Shown here piece by piece: positions 1 to 9,007 of a DNA stretch of 64,000 nucleotides. The position numbers and the translations under genes are program-made. The stretch is from Ignatzschineria rhizosphaerae. Its GTDB lineage: Bacteria > Pseudomonadota > Gammaproteobacteria > Cardiobacteriales > Wohlfahrtiimonadaceae. The stretch is from NCBI RefSeq assembly GCF_022655595.1, contig NZ_CP093379.1:1-64000 (forward strand). Direction: 5' to 3'. Positions within the stretch are counted from its first letter, which is position 1; each line of letters opens with the position of its first letter. The notes beneath the pieces were generated by a model. It ran no database searches, had not been told where the DNA came from, and was given only the letters and a program-made list of their open reading frames with translations.

Positions 1-39
1 GAACCTTTACCGATTTTTAGAATTTAGAGTCTTACATTT

Positions 40-1404
40 ATGATGAAATTTAGTTGGGAAAATTGCCTGGAAATACTTGCTGCTGAGATGTCAGAAGAAG
101 AGTTCAGTATGTGGATTTCGCCGCTTGAGGTGGTCTTTAAAGAAGATCATGTCATGGTTCTGGCGGCAAATGAGATTGTTCTTAGAGGCGTTCAAACTAA
201 GTTTAAGACATTATTAGAAAATACGATTATTGATGAAAGTGGTTTAGATCTTGAGGTTCGCTATGGTTTAGGAACTGAATCAGACTATGAAGATCATCAA
301 GTTAAAAAACAAATCAAGCGTACGAGCCGTAAGACCGGTCGTGCAAGAACGATTACTAAAGATTCAATTCGAGAGCAATCAATTGAAACGAGTAATTTAA
401 ATCCTGATTTTAGCTTTGATAATTTCGTTGAAGGGAAATCAAACCAGTTTGCGTTAGCTGCTTGTGCGCAAGTATCAAAAAATCCAGGGACATCTCATAA
501 TCCACTCTTTATCTACGGAAATACAGGTCTTGGTAAAACGCATTTAATGCACGCAGTGGGTAATGCCATCAAAGAGCAATACCCAGATGCACGCTTAATT
601 TACCAACATTGTGATGGGTTTATTGAAGATATTGTTCGTAGTATGCGTAATAATACAATTAATGAACTGCGACATTTCTATCGCACGCTTGATGCATTGT
701 TGATTGATGATATTCAGTTATTATCAGGTAAAGGCGGATCACAAGAGGTCTTCTTCCATACTTTTAATACGCTTTTAGATGGTGGGCATCAGGTGATTTT
801 AACCTGTGATAGATATCCTAAAGAGCTTGAAGCGATGGAAGAGCGTTTAAAATCACGTTTTGCTTCAGGATTAACGGTAGATATTAAGCCACCTGATTTT
901 GAGCATCGTGTTGCGATTTTGGAGCAAAAAGCAGAGGCTTGGGGAGTTGATCTTCCAAAAGATACAAAATTCTTTATTGGGGAGACTGTCCGCGCGAACG
1001 TTCGTGAGCTTGAAGGGGCTTTAAAGCAGGTTAATGCAATGGCGTCATTTAAAGGATTGCCATTAACATTAGATATTGCGCAAGAAGCACTTCGTCACTT
1101 AGTGGAGATACAAGATCGTCAGATCACTTTAGCGAATATTCAGCGAACGGTGGCAAGTTATTTTGATCTTGATATGAGTGAGATTTTAGGTAAATCCCGT
1201 AAGGCCAATATTGTTAGACCGCGCCAGCTTGCAATGTATATTGCGCGGGTACTGACAGATCATAGCTTACCAGAGATTGGGCGAGAGTTTTCACGAGATC
1301 ACTCAACGGTTATGCATGCATTTGATAAGATCTCTGAAGAGTTAGAGACTAATATCCGTTTAAAACGAGATTTTGAAGCGATCAAAGCTTCCTTATTAGT
1401 TTAG
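40..1404 (+). CDS. dnaA: Chromosomal replication initiator DnaA
   Basis: DnaA binds 9-bp DnaA boxes at oriC and opens the origin in an ATP-dependent way. The 454-aa protein has the usual four-domain layout: an N-terminal DnaB-interaction domain with the SxWI-type motif near residue 24, a variable basic linker around residues 85-120, an AAA+ domain with Walker A GNTGLGKT at 160-167 and Walker B LLIDDIQ near 221, and a C-terminal DNA-binding domain with the signature RDHSTVMHA at 419-427. Length is close to the E. coli protein (467 aa). Two adjacent ATGs open the frame and no strong Shine-Dalgarno is visible in the 39 bases available upstream. dnaN does not follow; a terminator and then the oppositely oriented yraN do. 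I see no cluster of DnaA boxes in the 525 bases downstream, so oriC, if near dnaA, must lie to the left of the window. Confidence 0.97.
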   Translation: MMKFSWENCLEILAAEMSEEEFSMWISPLEVVFKEDHVMVLAANEIVLRGVQTKFKTLLENTIIDESGLDLEVRYGLGTESDYEDHQVKKQIKRTSRKTGRARTITKDSIREQSIETSNLNPDFSFDNFVEGKSNQFALAACAQVSKNPGTSHNPLFIYGNTGLGKTHLMHAVGNAIKEQYPDARLIYQHCDGFIEDIVRSMRNNTINELRHFYRTLDALLIDDIQLLSGKGGSQEVFFHTFNTLLDGGHQVILTCDRYPKELEAMEERLKSRFASGLTVDIKPPDFEHRVAILEQKAEAWGVDLPKDTKFFIGETVRANVRELEGALKQVNAMASFKGLPLTLDIAQEALRHLVEIQDRQITLANIQRTVASYFDLDMSEILGKSRKANIVRPRQLAMYIARVLTDHSLPEIGREFSRDHSTVMHAFDKISEELETNIRLKRDFEAIKASLLV

Positions 1405-1458
1405 TCTGTTTGGGGTTATTGCCAATTAGCTTTAATGGATTAGTAAAAAGAGGATTCA

Positions 1459-1488
1459 AAAAGAGAAACGATCGTTTCTCTTTTTTCT
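1459..1488 (+). terminator. Rho-independent terminator after dnaA
   Basis: A perfect 22-nt palindrome at 1461-1482, with arms reading AAGAGAAACGA and its complement, runs straight into a T-rich tract. It lies about 55 nt after the dnaA stop, implying that dnaA is transcribed without dnaN. Confidence 0.85.
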
Positions 1489-1493
1489 TTTAT

Positions 1494-1860
1494 AGTAAAA
1501 TCGGTTTAAGAAAGGCAAGTTTTAAACAGCTGAAGCAGAATTTTAGAAAGTAGGCGAAACATTCCCTCCCGCTTTGTATCGCTATTTTCAAATAAAATCA
1601 GAGGTCAAAATTTATTAGTGAGTCATTCTCCTAAAAAGGTTGATGAGCAGCTGGGTCGAACGCTTGCATATTTTTTGAAATTACGTGCCAGCAGTTTTAA
1701 ACCTTTTTCGGCTTGTATTGGAATTTAATGCGTAATAGCTATATAAACCTATAAAGGTACGTCTTAAACAGTGTTTGCAGGATGCCGGATAGAGCCTATT
1801 TCTTATTGTTAATAGCGGATGCGCCGGCATTTAAATCACTCTGTTTTGAAACTATTTCAC
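1494..1860. repeat. Intergenic repeat family, copy 1 (interrupted)
   Basis: The left end carries the family terminal motif AAATCGGTTTAAGAAA, and the right part (about 1740-1860) carries the conserved core GGATGCCGGATAGAGC...GCGCCGGCAT. Both ends align with the copy at 35345-35540; the middle (about 1590-1735) is unrelated to the other copies, so this copy looks interrupted or composite. It fills most of the 525-nt gap between dnaA and yraN. I see no convincing gene in that gap. Confidence 0.6.
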
Positions 1861-1929
1861 TCTACAATCTTGTGCTCACAAATTAAATGAAAGGTTTTTC
1901 TCCTCCTTCTATTTCCCTTTATGAGAGAT

Positions 1930-2277
1930 TTAAAAGATATTTTTAATCCATTCAATTTTGTAAGGGCTATTGCCGACTACTGTTACAAGATCAATACGTA
2001 AAGCTTTATTGGTGGGGTGCTTTTGCAGATAGGTTTCAATTGTTAAACGCATTTTTTTTTGCTTTTGTGGGGTGATAGATTCGGCAGCTAGGGCGAAATA
2101 TTCATTTTTACGATATTTCACTTCAATAAAGAGTAAAATATTCTCTTTTTCAGCAATGATATCAATCTCGCCAAAGCGGGAGTAGACGTTTTGTTGAAGG
2201 ATTGTGCATCCTTGCTTTTGAAGATAGTTACAAGCAATTTCTTCCCCAATATTACCGATCATTTTGTGGTTCGTCAT
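1930..2277 (-). CDS. yraN: UPF0102 / YraN family protein (predicted nuclease-fold)
   Basis: This is a 115-aa YraN-family protein with a predicted PD-(D/E)xK nuclease fold; its cellular role is unsettled. Visible family signatures are the N-terminal GNIGEEIACNYL helix, the GEIDII strand and the FIEVKYR motif that carry the acidic and lysine residues of the nuclease core. Length is typical for the family. It is divergent from rsmI with 54 nt between start codons, the arrangement familiar from many gammaproteobacteria, where lpoA usually accompanies yraN; lpoA is absent here. Confidence 0.9.
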   Translation of the reverse strand: MTNHKMIGNIGEEIACNYLQKQGCTILQQNVYSRFGEIDIIAEKENILLFIEVKYRKNEYFALAAESITPQKQKKMRLTIETYLQKHPTNKALRIDLVTVVGNSPYKIEWIKNIF

Positions 2278-2290
2278 TTGAGCATTCTCT

Positions 2291-2299
2291 TGTTATACT
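2291..2299 (+). promoter_or_regulatory. Extended -10 promoter for rsmI
   Basis: TGTTATACT is an extended -10 element (TGn plus TATACT). No good -35 is seen at 17 bp, as is common for extended -10 promoters. Predicted transcription start is near 2306, which favours the ATG at 2332 over the one at 2317 as the rsmI start. Confidence 0.45.
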
Positions 2300-2331
2300 G
2301 ACTCCTTTCAAGATGGATGAAGAGTAGATTG

Positions 2332-3177
2332 ATGTCAACTTGTTACGTTATCGCAACCCCTATAGGAAACCTTCAAGATATGACGCCGCGAGCGGTGGAA
2401 GTCTTAGGATCGGTTAGTGCAATATTTGCTGAAGATACAAGAGTATCTGCTCGGTTATTAGTCCACTTTGGTATTTCATCTCCTTTAATCTCTCTTCATG
2501 AACATAATGAGATGAGCCGTGTAGAAAAGATTAAAGACTTTCTCGCAAAAGGAGAGTCGGTTGCGATTATCTCAGATGCGGGGACGCCTTTAATTTCAGA
2601 TCCCGGATTTACGGTAGTGCGCTCTTTGCGAGAAGAAGGATTTTCTGTGGTTCCTATACCAGGGGTTAGCGCTATTATTACGGCGCTATCTGTGGCCGGT
2701 ATTCCGACTGATCGTTTTACCTTTATTGGGTTTTTACCTTCCAAAAAAGGGCAAAGACGAACAGAGCTATCAAAATTAAGTCATGTGACACATACACAAA
2801 TATTTTATGAGTCTAGCCATCGAATTGTGGCGATGTTAGAGGACTTGCAAGAGATTTTTGGAGAATCTCGAGCGATTTTTGTGGGACGAGAAATGACAAA
2901 ACGGTTTGAAGATTATCGTTACGGCACCGCAAAAGAGTTACACGAACATTATCAAGCGAACGAGGGGGAAGTTCGGGGAGAGTTTGTGGTTGTGACATCG
3001 GGTGTTGAAAAGAGAGAAGAAGAAGATTCATCAGGATTAGACTTTTCACAATTATTACAAGTATTAATAGCAGAAAAATTACCATTAAAGCAGATCTCTT
3101 TGATCCTTCATAAAGTGACGGGCAGAGCTAAGAACGAGCTTTATCAAGAGTTATTAGCGTTAAAAGATGCGGAGTAA
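2332..3177 (+). CDS. rsmI: 16S rRNA (cytidine1402-2'-O)-methyltransferase RsmI
   Basis: RsmI uses S-adenosylmethionine to 2'-O-methylate C1402 of 16S rRNA in the ribosomal P site. The N-terminal strand YVIATPIGNLQDMTPRA is the tetrapyrrole-methylase-fold signature; AEDTR, the SDAGTPLISDPG loop and the PGVSA motif follow in the expected order, and the C-terminal part carries the family extension. I prefer the ATG at 2332 (281 aa) because AAGAG lies 7 nt upstream of it; an in-frame ATG at 2317 lies almost on the predicted transcription start. The downstream transporter begins 5 nt after the stop, so the two are probably co-transcribed. Confidence 0.95.
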   Translation: MSTCYVIATPIGNLQDMTPRAVEVLGSVSAIFAEDTRVSARLLVHFGISSPLISLHEHNEMSRVEKIKDFLAKGESVAIISDAGTPLISDPGFTVVRSLREEGFSVVPIPGVSAIITALSVAGIPTDRFTFIGFLPSKKGQRRTELSKLSHVTHTQIFYESSHRIVAMLEDLQEIFGESRAIFVGREMTKRFEDYRYGTAKELHEHYQANEGEVRGEFVVVTSGVEKREEEDSSGLDFSQLLQVLIAEKLPLKQISLILHKVTGRAKNELYQELLALKDAE

Positions 3178-3182
3178 TCATC

Positions 3183-4514
3183 ATGCAAGAAAGTGTTAAA
3201 CAGTCTCACGAATCCCCCAATGATCTTGGGGATAAAACGATGCAGGATGCGAAAGCGCTGCATAAAATGTCAAAATCAGATTGGGGATTAAGTGCGAGAT
3301 TAGCAGGGCTATTCTCAATTCGGATGCTAGGTATTTTTATTATCTTACCGATCTACTCTCTTTATACTAAAGAATTATTAGGCTCAACACCGATTTTGGC
3401 GGGGCTGTTTATTAGTAGTTATGCATTGACTCAGATTATTCTTCAGCCTCTTTTTGGCTCACTTTCTGACTATTTTGGGCGGAAAATTACCATTACGATA
3501 GGAATGGGGCTTTTTGTAGTTGGAAGTTTAATGATCGCCTTCACCGACAGTATCTATATTGCAATTTTAGGGCGAGTCATTCAAGGCGCTGGCGCCGTTT
3601 CTGCGGTGGTATTAGCCTTTACAAGTGATGTTGTCAGGGAAGAGATTCGTGGGAAAACGATGGCACTTATTGGTGTTAGTATTGGTTTAACCTTTGGTAT
3701 TGCGATCTTTATTTCTCCGGTAATTTTTGGTTTTTTTGGAGGAACTGGAATCTTCTTGCTATGTGCAATTTTGGGTGTCATTGCGATTTATGTGACGTTA
3801 ATGCAGCTTCCTAAGAGTGATCAGCATAAAGCCAATAAAAGTAGCCGTTTACCTTTAAAGGTCGCGATTAAAGAAGCTTGGTCAGATAGCGATATTAATC
3901 GTCTCTATTTAGGGGCTTTTATGTTGCATCTTATTTTAACTTTAGGATTTACAATTTTCCCGTGGATATTAGAAGCGCAAGGATATTTACCGAAAGAGTC
4001 TTGGAAAATTTATGTGCCAAGTTTTCTTCTGGCTATTTTTTTAATGTTTCCAGGGGTGGGGATTGCAGAGCGATTTAGACAATTTAGAATCTTCTTTTTA
4101 GCGGCAATTGCAGCACTAGTAATCGCTTTAATAGCGCTAGTTTTTGTTAATGGTTATTGGGCATTACTACTTTATATGACAATTTTCTTTTGGGGATTTA
4201 ATACCATGGAAGCAATGCAGCCCTCTTTGATGAGCCGCCTTGCGCCTACTCATAATAGAGGAATGGTTATGGGGTTCTTCTCTTCAAGTCAGTTCTTAGG
4301 CGCTTCAATTGGTGGAATGTTGGCTAGTGTGATTTTTGGTTACTTCACTTCAATGCCAGTATTATTACTTGGTGCTGGATTATTAGTTTTATGGTTTATT
4401 ATCGCTTTTCCCATGAAGAACCCTAAAAAACGTGAGGAAAAAAATTCTGAAGAGAATATAGCTGCACCAACAGATCAAAGGGAAGAAGAGCTGTTAGGAT
4501 CGCCAGATCGATAA
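3183..4514 (+). CDS. MFS transporter, YajR-like
   Basis: A 12-helix major facilitator superfamily transporter, 443 aa, in the inner membrane. The loop between helices 2 and 3 has the motif-A form GSLSDYFGRK, helix 4 has GRVIQGAGA (motif B) and the next segment TSDVVREEIRGKTMALIG resembles E. coli YajR. The C-terminal ferredoxin-like YAM domain of YajR is missing; the protein ends in an acidic hydrophilic tail (about residues 410-443). The N-terminal 35 residues are also hydrophilic, and an internal ATG (MSKSDWG) could be the real start. Substrate is unknown; drug/proton antiport is the family norm. It is 5 nt downstream of rsmI. Confidence 0.8.
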   Translation: MQESVKQSHESPNDLGDKTMQDAKALHKMSKSDWGLSARLAGLFSIRMLGIFIILPIYSLYTKELLGSTPILAGLFISSYALTQIILQPLFGSLSDYFGRKITITIGMGLFVVGSLMIAFTDSIYIAILGRVIQGAGAVSAVVLAFTSDVVREEIRGKTMALIGVSIGLTFGIAIFISPVIFGFFGGTGIFLLCAILGVIAIYVTLMQLPKSDQHKANKSSRLPLKVAIKEAWSDSDINRLYLGAFMLHLILTLGFTIFPWILEAQGYLPKESWKIYVPSFLLAIFLMFPGVGIAERFRQFRIFFLAAIAALVIALIALVFVNGYWALLLYMTIFFWGFNTMEAMQPSLMSRLAPTHNRGMVMGFFSSSQFLGASIGGMLASVIFGYFTSMPVLLLGAGLLVLWFIIAFPMKNPKKREEKNSEENIAAPTDQREEELLGSPDR

Positions 4515-4549
4515 ATCTTTATATTTAAGTGATGATATTATATAAAAAT

Positions 4550-4590
4550 GCCCGATTGCTGGGGGTTTTCAGCAATCGGGCGTTTTTCTT
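4550..4590 (+). terminator. Rho-independent terminator after the rsmI-MFS operon
   Basis: An 11-bp GC-rich stem (GCCCGATTGCT with its complement) around a 10-nt loop is followed by TTTTTCTTTT. This is one of the strongest terminators in the window. Confidence 0.92.
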
Positions 4591-4738
4591 TTGAAGAAAA
4601 AATATTTATGCATACGATTTTGAAGGATGATGCGGTACAATATGGTTCTATTTATGCAACGCCGCATCAGGCAATGCCGTTTTTCTGTGGTAGCGATGGA
4701 TCGCTATCCTTATATCTTTAAAAACTGAAGAGAGATTC

Positions 4739-5509
4739 ATGAGTTCATTTACCCAAGTTGCAAAGCAAGTTGCGATCGAGTCTGGTCGTACTATTCGTTC
4801 AATCTATTATCGTTTAGATCGTTTGAGCCCTGAACAGCGTGCCGATGATGATTTGTTTGTGCAGTTTTACGAGAAGATCGAAGGGGAGTTAATCGAAAAC
4901 CTTTTAAAACTCTATCCGGATCATTCTTTTTATGCAAATTACCACTCTGGTTTAGTAAATAGTCAGCGTTTCTCTTGGTTTATAGGTGTTAGTGGTGCTG
5001 AAAACTTCCGTATTGGTAGCCCTCATTTTTCTATCACAATTGCTTTAGAGATGGATGGAGAGCTTCAGTCTGCTGTTATTTATGATGGTGTGGCTGATAA
5101 AATCGTTGCTGAGGCGTCAAAAGGCTTAGGCGTCCTTTCTGAAGATGAGGAGCAGCGTGTTCGTATTGGTAAAAGTGATGGTAAAATCGAAAATGCTTCT
5201 GTTTTAACAGCCGTTACAGCGAAAGAAGATGAGATCACACGTTTTACAAAGATGATTCGTGCGACTAAAGTGCAGCGTATTTTAGGGGATTTTGCTAAAG
5301 ATAGTGCATTAGTAATTAAGGGGCAATACTCGGCTTATTATGCGGCAGGTTTTGATGTTTGCACGCTAAAAGCGGTACAGTTAATCGCGAAAGAAGCGGG
5401 TTTTTTAGTGACTGATTATCGTGGTAGTGAAGATGTGGAATCTAGCGGTAATATTGTGATTGCTCATCCAAAACTTATGAAAGAATTGCTTCGTACGCTT
5501 CAGATTTAG
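4739..5509 (+). CDS. SuhB/inositol monophosphatase-like protein lacking catalytic motifs
   Basis: A 256-aa member of the inositol-monophosphatase fold aligning with SuhB over its length, for example RxxYYRLDRLS at the N-terminus, PHFSITIALEMDGELQSAVIYDGVADKIVAEASKG-type strands mid-protein, and AAGFDVCTLKAVQLIAKEAGF in place of the WDxAAGxLLVREAGG block. The metal-binding motif DPxDGT is replaced by GVSGAENF (residues 83-90), the preceding TEES glutamate region reads YANYHSG (65-71), and the late D(W)DxA aspartate motif is altered. Phosphatase activity is therefore unlikely. In E. coli, SuhB works in rRNA antitermination with Nus factors and its cellular role does not depend on catalysis, so a non-enzymatic role is a reasonable inference. 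A good ribosome-binding site (GAGAGATTC-ATG) fixes the start. Confidence 0.8.
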   Translation: MSSFTQVAKQVAIESGRTIRSIYYRLDRLSPEQRADDDLFVQFYEKIEGELIENLLKLYPDHSFYANYHSGLVNSQRFSWFIGVSGAENFRIGSPHFSITIALEMDGELQSAVIYDGVADKIVAEASKGLGVLSEDEEQRVRIGKSDGKIENASVLTAVTAKEDEITRFTKMIRATKVQRILGDFAKDSALVIKGQYSAYYAAGFDVCTLKAVQLIAKEAGFLVTDYRGSEDVESSGNIVIAHPKLMKELLRTLQI

Positions 5510-5571
5510 ATGAACCTCAACTTTGTCAGTAGTATAATATGATCATTATGAATACTATTGAGATGACATTG

Positions 5572-6444
5572 ATGAAAAGCTGTTTGCAATTTAAAGGCAA
5601 TCAAACGTTAAAAAATCAGAGCACTTGTAGATCGCAAGTGACTCTGATTTTTCTATATTCAATGGTTTTAATCTCTCTTTTACTATCTATCTTAGGGAGC
5701 GCCTCGGCAAAAGAAGTTCATCAAGGATTAGAGCTTATTGAGCGGCGTTATCAGCATCATCGCTATGTGGAAGCTAGGTTGTCTTTAGAGCAGTTAACGC
5801 TTTCACAGCATTGGTTAGATGCTGAAAATAAGGTGCGTTATGGGTCAATTAATAATTTTAATAGCAAGATCCGTCAGCGTGATCAATCACTAATATTTGC
5901 TATTAACTCCGGCATTTATACGAAAGAGTATACGCCGCTAGGTCTTTATATTGAAAATAGAAAAGTATTAAATCCTCTTAATTTGGTGAAGTTTAATAAA
6001 GGGCAGGGAAACTTTGCCTTGTTGCCTAATGGTGTTTTTTATTTAACAACAGACAATCGCGCATATATTGCTGATACCGATACATTTCACCTGCGATATC
6101 AAGGGGATTATCAAACGATTCAGGACGCTGTACAATCAGGCCCTATGCTCTTAATTGATGGGGAGTATAATCCGCATTTTCTTCCAAAATCTGATAGTCT
6201 TCGGATTCGAAGTGGGGTTTGTACCATTGAAAATGGTAAGAAAGTCATCTTTGTTGTCACAGAAGATCGTGTGAACTTTTATGAGTTTGCAAGTTATTTT
6301 AAAGAGCAGTTACAGTGTCAAAATGCGCTCTATTTAGATGGAACGCTCGCTAGAATGTATATCAATGATCAGCTTTATGGAGCTTCATTTTGGCAGGCAA
6401 AGCCTTTAGTCGGGATATGGTCAGTTATTGAGAAAAATCCGTAA
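5572..6444 (+). CDS. Exported phosphodiester glycosidase-family protein (DUF2233)
   Basis: A protein of the NAGPA/DUF2233 family, whose characterised relatives hydrolyse phosphodiester-linked sugars. A hydrophobic segment (VTLIFLYSMVLISLLLSILG, about residues 23-42 from this start) acts as signal peptide or anchor. The mature part shows the family blocks in order: FAINSGIY, PLGLYIENRK, NFALLPNGVF, AVQSGPMLLIDG, SLRIRSGVC and LYLDGT. The frame is open from an ATG at 5539, but TATAAT at 5533-5538 touches that codon, so I place the start at 5572 (290 aa), with GAG 9 nt upstream; this choice is uncertain. It follows the SuhB-like gene in the same direction. Substrate unknown. Confidence 0.8.
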   Translation: MKSCLQFKGNQTLKNQSTCRSQVTLIFLYSMVLISLLLSILGSASAKEVHQGLELIERRYQHHRYVEARLSLEQLTLSQHWLDAENKVRYGSINNFNSKIRQRDQSLIFAINSGIYTKEYTPLGLYIENRKVLNPLNLVKFNKGQGNFALLPNGVFYLTTDNRAYIADTDTFHLRYQGDYQTIQDAVQSGPMLLIDGEYNPHFLPKSDSLRIRSGVCTIENGKKVIFVVTEDRVNFYEFASYFKEQLQCQNALYLDGTLARMYINDQLYGASFWQAKPLVGIWSVIEKNP

Positions 6445-6578
6445 AATAAAGAGAAACACTTATTAATCGAGAGCTAATGCGGGTGACAAAAAGATCTGGT
6501 TCTATTGATTGGATAAAGCTATTTCACTTTCCATTGCTTAGCGAAGATATTGTGGGATGTAGAAGTAATTATGGATTT

Positions 6579-6613
6579 AAAAAGGGACTTCTTATTAAAG
6601 AAGTCCCTTTTTG
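6579..6613. terminator. Bidirectional terminator between convergent genes
   Basis: A 15-bp perfect stem (AAAAAGGGACTTCTT and complement) with a 5-nt loop lies between the convergent DUF2233 gene and cpxA-like gene; the A-tract and T-tract make it usable in both directions. Confidence 0.9.
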
Positions 6614-6658
6614 ATTTAAATGAATGGTGATCAATTAATGTTGACTTAATGCTTTGAC

Positions 6659-8026
6659 TTAGTGGTCTGCGGCATCTAGATGAATTTGCGTGAGAGGGAT
6701 CTCTATCGTGATCGAAAGCCCGTTATCATTTTTGGCGTTAACAGTACCTCGATGAGATTGTACCATTTGACTCACAATGGCGAGCCCAAGGCCTGAACCA
6801 CCATAATCTTGGAAACCTTCAGGGCGATCTCCTCGGTAGAAGGGTTCAAAAATTTGAGGAAGGTCTTTTTCTAATACACCAGGGCCATCATCGTGGACAT
6901 TAATTGAGAGTCTTTGGTTGATGATCTCTGTGCTAACGACAATTTTAGATTTAGCGTAATGAATAGCATTACGAATAATATTTTCTAAGCCACTATGAAA
7001 TAGTTCTGCATTCACCTCAATTGTAACATTTGGGATCGTATCAAAGATCAGTTCTTTGTTATTTTCAATTGCTTCAAAAGCTGCATCGCTCAGTAAAGGG
7101 GAGAGTAGATCGCTTAATTCAAAGGTCTCTACAAGATCTTGATTAAGCATTGTCTGTTTAGAAAGTGCGAGCATAGCTTGAATACGATCTTCAACCAACA
7201 GTAAATTATCATTAATGCGTTTTACTTCATTTTCAACTTCTGAAATATTTTTAATTCGGATCAGGCTATTGGCCAATTGAATACGGGTTAAAGGCGTTCT
7301 TAATTCGTGCGAAAGATTGGCAAAGAGTCGGTTTTTTTCATTACGAGCGGCATTTAATGAGTCAATCATATGATTTAAACTTCTAGCAAGATAGCGATAT
7401 TCGATAGGACCTCTAGACTCTAAATATTTATCCGTACTCCAATCTCCTTTACTAATGCGTTCGGTCGCTTTACGAAGATTTTTCATCGGAATGGAGAGTG
7501 ACCAACTTAAAACTCCTGCAAAAGGGAGGCTAATAAGTAGCATTAAGATAAAAATGAGTGTTGGTGCATCATAAAATCGATTGAGATAGTAGGATTGTGG
7601 CAGTGCTTTGACGCTAAGATAGTAAGCACTCGGGTCAAGATTAAAGCGTACAGGGCCAATAATCTCACGATTATCAAGTTCTTGTTGGTAGACTTTATCT
7701 GAAGGTAACGTGCTAACTATAAAGTTGATGATAGCTTCATCAGAGAGTTGATGAATGGCATTATAGCGCTCAGAGATATCATCGGGAATCACGATAAGCT
7801 CGGTATCATCTTTATAATCTAAATATCGATTAGTCGGCATGCTAAAGAGCATATTGCTGACTTTCGTCGTATAGAATACACGCTCTTTTTCTGGGGTAGG
7901 GAGAATTCTTCTTTGATCAAATCTTGGGATTAAGAGTGTTAAGGAGATCATTAAAGCCATGCTAATCCAAATGGTAATAAAGACTCGAACACTTAATCTG
8001 TTAAATAATTGGATTCGCTTCTTCAT
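6659..8026 (-). CDS. cpxA: CpxA-like envelope stress sensor histidine kinase
   Basis: A 455-aa inner-membrane sensor kinase. Helix 1 spans about residues 14-34, a periplasmic sensor domain about 35-154, helix 2 about 155-178, then a HAMP domain. The dimerisation/phosphoacceptor motif LSHELRTPLTRIQLA has His240 and closely resembles CpxA. The ATPase domain shows an N box (ENIIRNAIHYA), a G1 box (HDDGPGV) and a G2 box (GSGLGLAI). It lies 83 nt downstream of the response-regulator gene on the same strand, as in cpxRA operons. A ribosome-binding site AAGGA sits just upstream of the ATG. The periplasmic domain is divergent, so the stimulus may differ from E. coli. Confidence 0.85.
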   Translation of the reverse strand: MKKRIQLFNRLSVRVFITIWISMALMISLTLLIPRFDQRRILPTPEKERVFYTTKVSNMLFSMPTNRYLDYKDDTELIVIPDDISERYNAIHQLSDEAIINFIVSTLPSDKVYQQELDNREIIGPVRFNLDPSAYYLSVKALPQSYYLNRFYDAPTLIFILMLLISLPFAGVLSWSLSIPMKNLRKATERISKGDWSTDKYLESRGPIEYRYLARSLNHMIDSLNAARNEKNRLFANLSHELRTPLTRIQLANSLIRIKNISEVENEVKRINDNLLLVEDRIQAMLALSKQTMLNQDLVETFELSDLLSPLLSDAAFEAIENNKELIFDTIPNVTIEVNAELFHSGLENIIRNAIHYAKSKIVVSTEIINQRLSINVHDDGPGVLEKDLPQIFEPFYRGDRPEGFQDYGGSGLGLAIVSQMVQSHRGTVNAKNDNGLSITIEIPLTQIHLDAADH

Positions 8027-8109
8027 AGGGTCCTTAGTCTTAGCACTATGATTGATTCATGATATGAGAGTATTATATTAATAGCTCATCATATCATGAA
8101 ATAATAGCA

Positions 8110-8817
8110 TTACTCTAAGAAGAGATAACCTAAGCCATGAACGGTTTTAAACCAAGGCAAGTCATCTTCTCTAGGTGGTAATTTTTTACGAATATTACTA
8201 AGGTGCATGTCTATAACACGGTCAAATGTTTGGTGACGTTTTCCTAAGACATTCTTACTAAGCTCATCACGACTAATGGTTTCTCCACTACGCGCAGCCA
8301 TGTAGTAAAGGATTGCAAACTCAGTACTTGTGAGGTTGATGGGCATACCTTTAAAATTCGCCTGAAATTGTGCCTGATTTAATGATAAACCATGCATTTC
8401 AATTAAGGTCGATTTTTCTTGCTCATCGCCTGTTGATTCTGGAACTTGGTTTTGTAGACGCAAACGAGTGCGGATACGAGCAACTAATTCTCTATCATCA
8501 AAAGGTTTAGAGATATAGTCATCGGCACCTAGTTCTAATCCTAGAACTCGATCAATGCTATCACCTTTTGCTGAGAGCATAATCACAGGGAGGTTTGGGT
8601 GAATTTTACGAATCTCTTTAAGCGTATCCCAACCATTCATTTTAGGCATCATTACATCTAAAATAATGAGGTCTGGTGTTGTATGTTCTAGAAACTCTAA
8701 ACATTCGATTCCATTAGCACCCACACTAATATCAAAACCTTCATATTTTAAAATTTCAGGAATAAGCGTTTGTAATTCCGCATCATCATCAATAAATAGA
8801 ACTTTAGCTGATGTCAT
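8110..8817 (-). CDS. cpxR: CpxR-like response regulator (OmpR/PhoB family)
   Basis: A 235-aa two-domain regulator. The receiver domain has the acidic pocket DDD at 10-12, phosphoacceptor Asp54 in ILDVMMPKMNGWD, the LSAKGD switch region and Lys104 in YISKPF. The C-terminal winged helix includes FAILYYMAARSGETISRDEL and the recognition region RVIDMHLSNIRKKL. Partner kinase is the adjacent cpxA-like gene. The upstream 290 bases contain GTAAA repeats that match the CpxR box (see 9008-9044), which suggests autoregulation. Confidence 0.88.
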   Translation of the reverse strand: MTSAKVLFIDDDAELQTLIPEILKYEGFDISVGANGIECLEFLEHTTPDLIILDVMMPKMNGWDTLKEIRKIHPNLPVIMLSAKGDSIDRVLGLELGADDYISKPFDDRELVARIRTRLRLQNQVPESTGDEQEKSTLIEMHGLSLNQAQFQANFKGMPINLTSTEFAILYYMAARSGETISRDELSKNVLGKRHQTFDRVIDMHLSNIRKKLPPREDDLPWFKTVHGLGYLFLE

Positions 8818-9007
8818 ATTTTAAAGCCTCGTTAATTGTTGTTAGTGAAATCTATCTATGTCATAAAATTCAACTAGTTATCTCTTTAATTAAACAATAA
8901 AGTATTTTACTTATAAAGTATTAATATAATACTTATATATTACTTTATGATTTTAATACTTTTTATATAAATTTGCTTAAGATGTTTAAAATTATATGAC
9001 GTCTATT

